Part shown: piece by piece, positions 47,400 to 57,312 of the stretch
How the letters are laid out: the number at the start of each line of letters is the position of its first letter
Numbering within the stretch: position 1 is the first letter of the stretch
Source of the DNA: Hymenobacter cellulosilyticus
GTDB taxonomy: Bacteria; Bacteroidota; Bacteroidia; Cytophagales; Hymenobacteraceae
DNA: 64,000 nt
Assembly (NCBI RefSeq): GCF_022919215.1
Contig: NZ_CP095046.1
Span: forward strand, 4,020,501 to 4,084,500
Direction: 5' to 3'
Made by a program: the position numbers and the translations under genes
Notes under the pieces: generated by a model
Databases searched by the model: none
What the model saw: only the letters and a program-made list of their open reading frames with translations
What the model was told of the DNA's origin: nothing

Positions 47400-49708
47400 A
47401 TGCAACGAGGCTTACTGGCAGCTTTTGTACTTCTCCTAAGCATAGGCAGTGGTGTGCGGGCCGAGCCCATCTTCCCGGTTTTGCGCCCGGCGGCTTTTGT
47501 TCGGCTCCGGGCCCTGGTGCGCACCAGTCCACCGGATACCAGTCAGGTACGGCAGCTCCTGCGCCTGAGTGAGTACCATCTGCACCACTATAACGGGCTG
47601 GCCGGCCCCGCGCACAAGGACAGCGCCTTCGCCTACAGCCAACGGGCGCAGGCTTTGAGCACGGCCCTGGGTTTCAAGCCCGGACAAATCCGCAGCCGCT
47701 ATATCATGAGCTACCTGCTATTTGATTCCGGTCAGCCCGCGGAAGCGCAACGCCTGGTGTCGTCGGCCATCAACCTGAGCAGGCGTAGCGGTTACGGGCA
47801 ACTGGAGGCCGAGGGCTGGTACTACGCCGCCGAGGCCTACACCGGCCCCAACCACGATTTGGCGGGCCGAATCAGGTGCTACGAGCAAGCTCTGCGCCTC
47901 TACCACAAGCTGGGCAACCGGGAAAAGGAAGCCTACCTGCTCAAGATCATAGCCGACGTGCATTATAACCAGGGTCACTACGCACTGGCCCTGCGGGAGC
48001 TGCTGCAGGTGCTGGCCCTGTACCGCGCCATCGGGCACCCCGGCTGCAGTACACCTACGACTTGCTGGCTTCGGTCAACTGCAGCATGGGCAATCATAAG
48101 GAAGCTATCCGCTACGGCCTGGCTACCGTGGAAGCGGCCCGGCGCAGCCACGACACAACGGCTCTGTCCCTGTTTTACATCCGGCTCGGCACTGCCCATC
48201 AGGAAATAAACCAGCTACCCGAGGCGGCCGCCTACTTCGAACTAGCGCTGCGCAATGCCCAACAGGAGCACAAGCCGGATCTGGTGCTCAATGCCGCCCG
48301 CCACGTTGCCTTCACGCGCCTGGCCCAAGGCCAGCCCCAGCAGGCTCTGTCGTTTTATTCCGGCATACTGCGCCAGTACCCGCCTGTGACGGCCCGGTCC
48401 GAGCTGGAAGCGGCCATGGCCCTGGCCGAGTGCTACATGGCCCTCAGGCGCTACGATTTGGCCGAGCGGTATTACCTGCGGATTCTGGCCCTGGATGAAG
48501 GAATGTGGGAAAACTACCGGTACCGGTTTCTGGCCTACCAGAAAATCGGGAGTTACTACGTGAAAGTCCGGCAGTACCACAAAGCCCGGCGCTACCTCAA
48601 CCAGGCCCTGACGCTGAATAAGCAGGGCGGCTCGTTGCGCCGCGACGGGAACCTGCACCTGCTGCTTTTCAAGGTCGATTCGGCCCAGCACCGCTACCAG
48701 CAGGCACTGGCCCATTACCAGCGCTATAAGGCCTTGCACGACTCGATTTTCAACGAGAAGAAAAGCCTGCAGATTGCCAGCTTGCAGATTCAGTACGCCA
48801 CCAAGGAAAAAGAGCAGAACATTGCCCTGCTCACCAAGCAAAACCGAGTGCAACAGGTCAGCATTCAGCAGAAGGAGTTTCAGCGCAACGCGGGGCTGGG
48901 CGGCACCTTGCTGCTGCTGCTGCTCAGCGGGGCCGTGTACAACCGCTACCGGCTCAAGCAGCGCAGTAACCGGCTGCTGGAAGCTAAGCAGGCTGAAATT
49001 AACGGTAAAAACGCGTTTCTGGAGCAGGTGCTGCGCGATAAGGAAGGCCTGCTGCGTGACAAGGACACCCTGCTGGAAGAAAAGGAGTGGATGCTGAAGG
49101 AAATTCACCACCGCGTCAAAAACAACCTGCAGATTATCAGCAGCCTGCTTTCTTCCCAGGCCGTGTATTTGCAGGACCCGGCCGCGCTGACGGCCGTGCG
49201 CGAAAGCCAGAACCGGGTGCACACCATGGGCCTGATTCACCAGAACCTCTACCAGTCGGCGGGCCCGTCGTTGGTGGCCATGCACGTGTACATTCCCGAG
49301 CTGGCCCGCCACCTGGTGCATTCCTTCAACCGCCAGGATTCGGTGCGGCTGGAACTGGCCGTGGCGCCCGTGCGCCTAGATGCATCCCTGGCCGTACCCG
49401 TGGGGCTGATTCTGAACGAGGCCCTGACCAACGCCCTGAAATACGCTTACCCAGCCCGGCAGCCCGGCACGGTGGCTATCAGCCTGCAGCTGCAGGACGG
49501 GGAATGCGTGCTGACCATACAGGACACCGGCATCGGCATGCCCGCCGGCTTCGACCCGCACAAGACCTCGACCCTGGGCCTGCACATGATTCGGGGCCTG
49601 AGCCGGCAAATCGGTGGGCGGCTGCAGCTGCAACACACAGGCGGCGTGCTCATCAGCCTGCAGTTCACGCCCGTCAAACAACCCAAATCGTCTTTGGCCC
49701 TCACCTGA
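47400..49708 (+). CDS. TPR sensor histidine kinase (HisKA_2 type)
   Basis: Repaired length 769 residues; one C missing near 48043. Signal peptide or first helix MQRGLLAAFVLLLSIGSGVR, then ~10 TPR-like helical repeats in the periplasm (~45-440; e.g. ALSFYSGILRQYPPVTARSE, RYDLAERYYLRILALDEGMW). A coiled coil precedes a membrane helix at ~500-515 (LGGTLLLLLLSGAVYNRY). The cytosolic part has a second coiled coil, the HisKA_2 phospho-site EIHHRVKNNLQIISSLL (His ~570) and an ATPase domain (LILNEALTNALKYAY, IQDTGIGMP, LGLHMIRGL). The TPRs probably bind a peptide or protein signal. The next gene is its likely response regulator, 14 bases downstream. Confidence 0.9.
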
Positions 49709-49722
49709 AACCGCTACTTGCC

Positions 49723-50187
49723 ATGCTTACTTCCGTAATACCGACTGCCAGCGTGCTGGTGGTAGAAGACGAGTTTCTGGTGGCCCACGAGCTGCAGATG
49801 ATTCTGGAACAGGCCCGCTACCGGGTGTGCGGCCAGGCCTTTTCCGTGGCCGAAGCCCTGAGCCTGATGCAGCACGAACGGCCGGATATTGTGCTGCTCG
49901 ACATCTACCTGCAGGGCGAGCAAACCGGCCTTGACCTGGCCCGGCATCTGGACGGGCTCAACATTCCCTTTGTCTTCATCTCCGCCTTTGCCAATGCCTC
50001 CCTTATCGAAGAGGCCAAGGCCACCCGGCCCCAGGGCTACCTGGTCAAGCCGTTTCGGCCCCAGGACGTGCTTGTGACGCTGGAAATAGCCTACCACCGG
50101 TTTCAAACCACCCCGCCGCCGGTGGCTCCCGCCCCCGAGCCGCCCGCTGCCCCGAAACCGGCGCCCCGCCCCGCGGCGAGGCATTGA
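49723..50187 (+). CDS. Receiver-only response regulator with proline-rich tail
   Basis: 154 residues. Receiver domain ~10-125: acidic pair in VLVVEDEFLVAHEL, phospho-acceptor Asp in PDIVLLDIYLQGEQTG, Ser/Thr region FVFISAFANASL and Lys in GYLVKPFRPQDV. The remaining ~25 residues are a proline/alanine linker (TTPPPVAPAPEPPAAPKPAP) with no output domain. The frame ends in TGA that overlaps the TTG start of the AraC-like gene. A linker running into a separately translated DNA-binding protein suggests a split receiver-AraC regulator. Confidence 0.85.
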   Translation: MLTSVIPTASVLVVEDEFLVAHELQMILEQARYRVCGQAFSVAEALSLMQHERPDIVLLDIYLQGEQTGLDLARHLDGLNIPFVFISAFANASLIEEAKATRPQGYLVKPFRPQDVLVTLEIAYHRFQTTPPPVAPAPEPPAAPKPAPRPAARH

Positions 50188-50540
50188 ACAGCGACAACAG
50201 CGCGGCGGCCCGACTGGCAGCTCTATTTCTGGAGCTGCTGGCCAGCCAGTTTCCCGTCGATTCGTCCCTGTATTCGCTGAAGCTGAAAACCCCCAGTGAC
50301 TACGCCCAGGAGCTGGCGGTGCACGTGAACCACCTGAACCGGGCGGTGCGCACGGCTACGGGCAAAACCACAAGCCAGCACATTACCGAAAAGCTGATTA
50401 GCGAAGCCATTCTGCTCTTGAGCAATACCCGCCACAACGTGGCCGAAATTGCCTACTGCCTCGGCTTTCAGTACCCGACCTATTTCAACACGTTTTTCAA
50501 AAAGCAGACCGGTGTCAATCCCCTGGCTTACCGGAGCTGA
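50184..50540 (+). CDS. AraC-type helix-turn-helix protein without sensor domain
   Basis: 118 residues from TTG 50184, sharing TTGA with the receiver gene's stop. No ATG is available in frame. The double helix-turn-helix of AraC/XylS fills the protein: ELAVHVNHLNRAVRTATG (first HTH) and NVAEIAYCLGFQYPTYFNTF followed by FKKQTGVNPLAYR (second HTH and signature). There is no effector domain. A single-base indel could also make receiver and HTH one protein, but the receiver already ends in a natural-looking linker and 4-base overlaps are common for coupled genes. Likely DNA-binding output of the kinase upstream. Confidence 0.8.
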   Translation: MNSDNSAAARLAALFLELLASQFPVDSSLYSLKLKTPSDYAQELAVHVNHLNRAVRTATGKTTSQHITEKLISEAILLLSNTRHNVAEIAYCLGFQYPTYFNTFFKKQTGVNPLAYRS

Positions 50541-51150
50541 TGTGTACCGCCTGTTTAGTGCCTGCTCGTTTGGTCCCTGTCTCCCGGACTGAAGTCGGAT
50601 TTTATACTAATCCTTGTTAGTTAAAATATTGACGGTTTGATTATTATAATCATCTGTTTGTTTGTTGTTATGTAGCCGGCGGTTTTCTGCGCCAATTTTG
50701 GGCTATTGCAAATGCTCCGCTAGTTTGTCTACTGCCAGCAGCTACCTGCTTCTGGCCACAACAGCAGCGGAACCGCCTGATTAGCCGGGCTGACCCCGGC
50801 GCCAAGTTACCTGGCAACTCTGCCCGCTCTGCGTTCTTGTCCTGGCCCTACCCCGCCCGCCAGGCTGCTCACTATTCTTCTTAGCCCCAGCCCCTGCTGT
50901 TACTAGCGGGCCGACTGGCCGCATCCCAGCCGAAGTTTTCTGCCTTAATCTGGGGCAGTTCTCAAGCCTGCCAATAGCTTCTGCTCAGGCAGCTCCCGTG
51001 CAAGCCAGCAGGAGACTTCTTGGCTATACACATAGATTGATATATATACTTTAATACTATACCGCGCTCATTCCCTGCCACCCCTGGCCCTGTGCCATTA
51101 TTCCATTCGCTTACCTGTTTCACCTTCTCCATTCACCCTTTTCCGTCTGT
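50541..51150. other. AT-rich leader region before the T9SS cargo gene
   Basis: 610 bases with no gene. AT-rich patches lie at ~50600-50680 (TTGTTTGTTTGTTG) and ~51035-51060 (GATATATATACTTTAATAC); the second probably contains the promoter of the gene at 51151, but no exact TTG-N19-TAnnTTTG was found. No terminator hairpin is evident after the AraC-like gene. Confidence 0.45.
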
Positions 51151-54100
51151 ATGAGCACAAAAATCTACGCCTCCGTCTCGTGGTTACCTGACAAGGTTCG
51201 GGCCCGGCTGGCTGCCCTGGCTACGGCCCTGCTGCTGGCCCCGGCGGCCTGGGCCCAGGCGCCGGCCAACGACAACTGCGCGGGAGCCATTGCCCTACCC
51301 ATCACGGCCACCTGCACGCCCACCACGACGACCAACCTGGGAGCCACGGCCAGCACGGGCGTTCCGGCTTCCTCGTGCGGCGGCACCGTTACCAACGACG
51401 TGTGGTACAGCATTGTGGTGCCGGCCAGCGGCGGGGTCATCGTGACAACCAGCCAAGTAAACGGCAGCCCCTTTGTCGATTCCATTCTCGAACTGTACTC
51501 GGGTAGCTGCGGCAGCCTCACCGCCCTGGCCTGCAGCGATGACGCCGGCCCCGACGGCTTCTCCAGTTCAACGGTTGCTAACCTGGCCGTGGGCAGCACC
51601 ATTTATGCGCGGGTATACAGCTTTGCCGGTAGCCCGACGGGCAGTTTTGGCATCTGCGCCGTGGCGCGGGCAGCGGTTCCGGTCAACGACAATTGCAGCG
51701 GCGCTCTGGCCCTTACTCCCAGTGCCACCTGCACACCTACTACGGTCAGCAACGTGGGCGCTACGGCCAGCACCGGAGCGCCCCTGAACTGCGCCAATAC
51801 GGCCCTCAGCGACGTGTGGTACAGCATCGTAGTACCCGCCGGCGGCGGCCTGACCGTGACGACCAGTCAGGTTGGCGGCAGCCCATTCACCGACTCCATC
51901 ATTGAGCTCTACACCGGAACCTGCGGCGGCCTCACGCCCGTGGCCTGCAATGACGACGCGGTAGGCGGCCCCGACCGGTTTTCCAGCGTTACGGCCCGGG
52001 GCCTGACGGTGGGCAGCACCGTGTATGCGCGGGTGTTTGGCTACACCAGCACACCCACGGGGCAGTTCGGCATCTGCGTGACGCTACCCACGCCGCCGCC
52101 GGCCAACGACGACCCCACCGGCGCCATTGCGCTGCCCCTGACGGCCACCTGCACCCCCACGACCGGCACCAACGCCAACACCGCCACTACCCGGCCCAAC
52201 GGCTATACCAACGGCGCGAATCCGAATACGGCCTGCGGCATTGCCACGGCGCCGCGGGACGTGTGGTACACGTTTACGACGGCCGCCAGCGGCACGGGCA
52301 GCACGGCCGCTACCATCCGGGTTACGGGCAACGCCGCCGGCTACATCCGCGTGTTTTCCAGCGCCGCCGGGGCCGCCGGCCCGTTTACGGAAGTAAGCTG
52401 CGCCTCGGGCGGGGCCAGCAATACGGCTTCGGTTCCATTAAACCTGACTGGCCTGACGCCCGGCACCACATATTACGTGTCGGTAGCTGGCTACGACTCC
52501 AGCGACGAGGTCGGCCCCTTCACGATTTGCGTAACCAGCACCCCGGTCATCGTGTGCATTCCCCCAACGGCCGTATCAGTGGGCAATATCACGGCTACCT
52601 CGGCCAGCTTGCGCTTTGCCCCCGGGGCCGGCAACACGAGCTACCAGGTTACTTACTACCCGGCCATGAACAGCAGCTCGACCACAACCGTAACGGCCAC
52701 TACCGCCCCGGTGCCGCTGATCAACCTGCTGCCCAACACCGAGTACCTGGTGACCTTACAGCCCCTGTGCTCGGCCGGTGGTACCACTCCGGTTATCAGC
52801 CAAACCTTTATCACCCCGCCCACCAACGACGAATGCGCAACTGCCGTAACCCTGACGCCCGGCGCGCCCGGCGCAGCGTGCTTGCCCACCGATGGCAAGA
52901 TTCTGGGGCTACCCAAAGCCTGGCGCCGGCCACCTGCAACGGCACGCTCACGGTTACCGCGCCCGACGTATGGTACAGCTTCACCGCTACGGGCACCTCG
53001 CACGTAATCACAGTCACTGGTGATTTCGACGGCGTGCTCGAAGTACTGAGCGGCGCTTGCGGCTCGCTTACCAGCGTAGCCTGTTCGGATGCGTCGGCCG
53101 ACAACACCGAAAGCCTGACGCTGTACTCCCTCACCCCGGCACAACCTACAAAGTGCGCTACTACCCCTACTATGCCCTGGATGTAGTGGATGGCAACCTC
53201 AGCATCTGCGTAACCACCCTGCCCCCACCGATGCCGCGGTGCAGGCGCTCTACTCACTAGGCACTATTGCTTCTTCCTATGGTTCGCCCGTGCCAGTGCA
53301 GGCCGTCGTGCGTAATACCGGCTCAGCAGCCCTTACCAACGTGCCAGTGACGCTGGCCGTGAGCGGGGCTACTACTTTCACCGACACCAAGTCCATTGCG
53401 AACCTGGCCGTGGGTTCTTCCGCCACCGTGACCTTCACGGCCTACCCGGTGACGGCTACGTCGGGCACCAACCAGCTCACCGTGACGGTGCCTGCCGATG
53501 GACTGGCAAGCAACAACTCCCGGACCGTGACGCAAGTCGTTTCGGCCTCTACGCTGAGCTACAACGTGGGCAACAGCTTTGTTGACGGAGCCGGCGTACG
53601 AGCTGCCAACACGACCATTGCCGTGCGCCACGAAACCAGTAAGCCAGCTACCATACGCAGTGTCACCACCAATTTCTACGGCGCCAGCAGCAGCGGTGCC
53701 AGCTACCAATTGCTGCTTTTCGCGGCCGACGCACCGGGCGGTATGCCCGGCACGGTCATCTACGCCACGCCAGCCCTGCCCCGCCCGGCTAACGGGGGCG
53801 CCGATGTCGTTCCTATTCCGGAAATACCCGTGGAAGGCACTTTCTTCGTGGGCCTGAGCAATACAACCGCCAACAGCCTCGCAATTAGCTACCAGCTGGA
53901 AACGCCCCTGCGCAGCGGCACTTTTCTGTACCGCCTGGCCGGCGCCGGCAGCTGGACTGATATCAACACCACGGGCTCCAGCACGCGCCTGTCGGTTGAC
54001 GTCACGCTGGGAGCAGTTTTGGGCCGCAAGGATGCCATTGGGGCCGGTACGCTGAGCGTGTACCCCAACCCCGCGCACCGCAGCTTTACCCTGGCCCTGC

Positions 54101-54297
54101 CCGCCATTGCCGGGCAGCGCACGGCCGAGCTTACGCTGCTCAACACCCTGGGCCAGCAGGTGCTTGCCCGCACGGTGCCCCTTGTGGCCTCGGGCACCGA
54201 AACTCAGGTGGACGTAAGCAGCTTAGCCCCCGGCCTGTACACGCTGCAAATCAAAACCAACCGGGAGGTGGCAACCAAGAAAGTACTGGTGGAGTAG
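51151..54297 (+). CDS. Large T9SS-exported surface protein with repeated domains
   Basis: Repaired length ~1,049 residues. N-terminal signal peptide (ALATALLLAPAAWAQ). Four homologous beta-rich units start with NDNC/NDDP/NDEC and contain DVWYS/DVWYT: ~37-175, ~176-315, ~318-465 and ~550-690. A fibronectin-III-like domain (PPTAVSVGNITATSASLRF) lies between units 3 and 4. A CARDB-like domain (PVPVQAVVRNTGSAALTNVP) follows, then a T9SS type A C-terminal domain (LSVYPNPAHRSFTLALP, SSLAPGLYTLQIKTN). Three single-base breaks: ~52907 (G run), ~53140 (C run) and ~53228 (C run). It would be secreted through the outer membrane and attached or released by the T9SS. Repeats suggest an adhesive or binding role. 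Confidence 0.88.
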
Positions 54298-54318
54298 CCC
54301 CTGCTCCGCCCCAACAGC

Positions 54319-54354
54319 AAAAAGCCCGGCTTCCTTGGAGGCCGGGCTTTTTTT
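54319..54354. terminator. Rho-independent terminator
   Basis: AAAAAGCCCGGC (54319-54330) and GCCGGGCTTTTTTT (54341-54354), 20 bases after the T9SS cargo stop. The A run on the other arm also serves the minus-strand SMI1-like gene. Confidence 0.92.
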
Positions 54355-54510
54355 ATAGTATTCAGGTTTCAACTCACCAAACAGCTGACCGAACCCCGCC
54401 AGGGTTTGGCAGGTCCGCTTGCCACATGGAACCGGCAGCAGCGGGCATCATCCGCCCTGGCAGGATACCACCCAACCAGCGCTGGCCGTCCGCTAAAGCA
54501 GGCGAAGTGG

Positions 54511-55088
54511 CTAGCTGCCGGCCGCAAATTCCTGTGGAAAGCCGGCCGGATATTTCAATTCCGTAGCCACCAGGTCCTCATCCGTCAGCTCCGTCCCGTT
54601 TTCGCCCGCTTCCTCGTAGGTCTGCACCACGGCCTGCAGCCAACTCGTCAGGTTGGGAAACAACACATTGCGGGGCTCCCAGTCGTGCCAATGCTCGAGC
54701 AACTGCCCCGCGCGGCCGGTAAAGGAGCCCTGCAGATCCACGCAGACATGGTCGCCCCCGCCGTTTTCCAGAATCGGCACCCAGCCGGGCTGCCACCAGT
54801 TGGCCAGCTCAAATTCCCCGGCTTCCAGCAATTGCCGGTTGATGCGCATGGTTTCGGCCGCGCTGCCCAACGACTGCAGGCAGTTGTTTTCCACGAAGCT
54901 TTCGAAACCTTGCTGCCCGTTGTGCCAGCCAAGCCAGAGCCGCAGCTCCTCGGGCAGCGTCAGCTTAAATTCAGCCTCAAAAGCTGCTAGTTCCGCCGCC
55001 GTAGCGGGTGGGTTCAGGGTGGCGTAATACGCGGGCGGCGCTGCTGGAGCAGGGTATCGAGGCGGGCAAGTAGCGCGGGAAAGGGCAT
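54511..55088 (-). CDS. SMI1/KNR4 (SUKH-like) protein
   Basis: Repaired length 192 residues from MPFPALLARLDTLLQQRR. One C is missing near 55035, which shifts everything after RRP. Family marks: TAAELAAFEAEFKLTLPEEL followed by RLWLGWHNGQQG (the SMI1/KNR4 N-terminal block), then LANWWQPGWVPILENGGGDH and VDLQGSFTGRAGQLLEHWHD. SUKH proteins often give immunity to polymorphic toxins or act as adaptors. No toxin gene is visible. It lies 33 bases after the propeller-like gene on the same strand, at the end of the SWIM-MoxR operon. Confidence 0.8.
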
Positions 55089-55121
55089 ACAGAAATTCTG
55101 TGGCCCTGTGGGCCGTTATGA

Positions 55122-56164
55122 TTAGGGTATAAGGCGAAGAACTTGTCCGTCCCAGATGCCAATGGCGCTGCTTTGGACAAGAAGCACCAATTTATTGTCG
55201 GCAGTAAACCCCATTTCACTCCCGGTGCTGGGAAAAGCATGGTTCGAAAATACATCCGGAGCGCACACCAGCTGCCACGTCTCGGCCTTGGCAAGCTCAG
55301 TAGCAGATTTGGCTCGGAATATTCCCTGGTCGGAATAATAGTACAAGCACTGCTCGGCAAGGCTGTAGGCTATTGCCCGGATGTCTTCGCCCCGGGGAGT
55401 ACCACCGTAGCTTATAATCCGGTAGTTTTCTTTGTAATTGCTGTGAAATACGTGCTTGGCCTGCAGGTTTTCGAAACGAGTGATGCAGCTACTACCTGCT
55501 ACTCCCCCGGCCACGTATAGCTGAGCCCCTACCAAGCAAAAGGAGTTGGCTAAGGGTAAGCAGGCTAGCGTGTCGCGAAAAGCAACGGCAACAAACGTCT
55601 GTTGCTTAGTATCGAACACGTGAAGATTACCACCCCACTCGCCCCTGTCGAAGCCTATCCACAGCTTATCTGCCGCATCGAGCAGCGCGACAGAAGGCTG
55701 ATGGTCCCATTTGTAATAAGGATTCAGACTAGCTACCGGGTCAAAGCGCTGCTTAGTAGTCACGTTGAGTAATCCGGTTTCAGTAGCGGCCCAGAGTCGG
55801 TGCTGGCCATCAAGGGCCAGAAAAGCTGTTTTAGCCGGCAATTTTCCTAGCAAGGCAGCCCGGTTACTGCGGCTGCTGAGCCAATACACCACCTGCCCGC
55901 AAACGGCTACAAAACCTTGCTGACCAGCCCGGTGAATACTGGTCACGGGCTCCTTTAGGCCGATGCTCACCGGTCGCTTCTCACCCTGGGAAGTAAACGA
56001 ACTGAGGACGCCATTTACGCCCAGGGCCCATATAGTGCTGTCCAGTACCACCAAGTCTTTGTAGCCACCATCAGTCGGCGGGGGCGCCGCGCCGGGTTTT
56101 TGCGCGACTGCCCCAGCACGCTTACGTTTAGCAGCAGCAACCCAAATAGTAAGTAATATCTCAT
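55122..56164 (-). CDS. Secreted beta-propeller-like protein, paralogue 1
   Basis: Repaired length 347 residues from MRYYLLFGLLLLNVSVLGQS (signal peptide). One A is missing from the run near 56099, restoring KKPGAAPPPTDGGYKDLVVL. Repeated strand blocks (DSTIWALGVNGVLSS, DGQHRLWAATETGLLNVTTK, DKLWIGFDRGEWGGNLHVFD, MGFTADNKLVLLVQSSAIGI) indicate a propeller. Paralogous over its whole length to 45689-46783. The start is 10 bases after the MoxR stop, so it belongs to the SWIM-DUF5691-MoxR operon. Function unknown; its export signal is odd for a partner of a cytosolic AAA+ ATPase. Confidence 0.75.
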
Positions 56165-56174
56165 TGACTACTGT

Positions 56175-57272
56175 CTACTCCACCACTTCCCGGCAGGCGC
56201 GGTACAAATCCTTCCACCCGTCGCGCTCCTTGACCACGGTCTCCAGGTATTCGAGCCACACCACGCGGTCCTGCACGGGGTCCTTAACCACGGCGCCGGT
56301 GAGGCCGGCGGCCAGGTCGGCGGCTTGTAGGCTGCCGTCGCCGAAGTAGGCGGCCAGGGCCAGGCCACTGTTGAGCACTGAAATGGCCTCGCCGGTGCTG
56401 AGCGTGCCGCTGGGGCTTTTAAGCTTGGTTTTGCCATTCTGGGTTACACCCGAGCGCAGCTCCCGGAAGATGGTCACCAGGCGGCTGATCTGCTCCAGGC
56501 CGGCCGTGGTGGGCGGCAGCTGCAGGGCCCGGCCGGTTTTCTCCACCCGGCTCTGCACTATTTGCACTTCCTCCTCCACCGAGGTCGGCAGCGGCAACAC
56601 GACGGTGTTAAAGCGGCGGCGCAGGGCACTGCTGAGCTCATTGACGCCCTTGTCCCGGTCGTTGGCGGTGGCAATGACGTTGAAGCCCCGCGTGGCCTGC
56701 ACCTCCGTGGCCAGCTCGGGCACCGGCAGCACTTTCTCCGACAGCACCGTGATGAGCGTATCCTGCACGTCGGCCGGAATGCGGGTCAGCTCCTCAATGC
56801 GCACCAGACTTCCCTCCTGCATGCCCTTGAGCAAGGGCGAAGGTACCAGGGCTGCCACCGAAGGACCTTCGGCAATAAGGCGGGCGTAGTTCCAGGAGTA
56901 GCGAATGGCGTCTTCCGACGTGCCGGCCGTGCCCTGAATCAGCAGGTTGGAATGGCCGCTGATGGCCGCCGTCAGGTGCTCACTCACCCAGCTTTTGGCC
57001 GTGCCAGGCACGCCCAGCAAGAGCAGGGCGCGGTCGGTGGCCAGGGTCGCTACGGCAATTTCCATTAGCCGCCGCTGCCCGATGTACTTGGGCTCAATCT
57101 CGAAGCCGTTGTCTAGGGTGCCGCCCAGCAGGTAGGTCACCACGGCCCAGGGCGAGAGTTTCCAGTTGGGTGGCTTGGGCCGGTCGTCGGCGGCCACCAG
57201 GGCAGCCAGTTCTTCGGCGTATTGCACCTCGGCATGGGGGCGCAGAATATCAGGAGCGGGGGTAGCAGACAT
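56175..57272 (-). CDS. MoxR-family AAA+ ATPase
   Basis: 365 residues, intact. Walker A GVPGTAKS (87-94), Walker B SLVRIEELTR (Glu160-Glu161), sensor 1 VIATANDRD (Asn204) and arginine finger ALRRRF (218-220). The lid is in the C-terminal ~120 residues. MoxR ATPases remodel or insert cofactors into partner proteins together with VWA proteins. This one falls in the subgroup next to SWIM and DUF5691 genes (E. coli YehL is probably related). It is cytosolic, 40 bases after DUF5691 and 10 bases before the propeller gene, so part of one operon. Confidence 0.92.
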   Translation of the reverse strand: MSATPAPDILRPHAEVQYAEELAALVAADDRPKPPNWKLSPWAVVTYLLGGTLDNGFEIEPKYIGQRRLMEIAVATLATDRALLLLGVPGTAKSWVSEHLTAAISGHSNLLIQGTAGTSEDAIRYSWNYARLIAEGPSVAALVPSPLLKGMQEGSLVRIEELTRIPADVQDTLITVLSEKVLPVPELATEVQATRGFNVIATANDRDKGVNELSSALRRRFNTVVLPLPTSVEEEVQIVQSRVEKTGRALQLPPTTAGLEQISRLVTIFRELRSGVTQNGKTKLKSPSGTLSTGEAISVLNSGLALAAYFGDGSLQAADLAAGLTGAVVKDPVQDRVVWLEYLETVVKERDGWKDLYRACREVVE

Positions 57273-57312
57273 AGACGGGGAAGTTGAAGGCAGAAGCTAG
57301 AAAAGGCTGAGG

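Noticed and set aside
51151..53000. Repeated units in the T9SS cargo considered as a CRISPR or DNA tandem repeat
   Set aside because: The repetition is at protein level (~140-residue beta units); DNA copies are diverged and in frame, with no short direct repeats or spacers.
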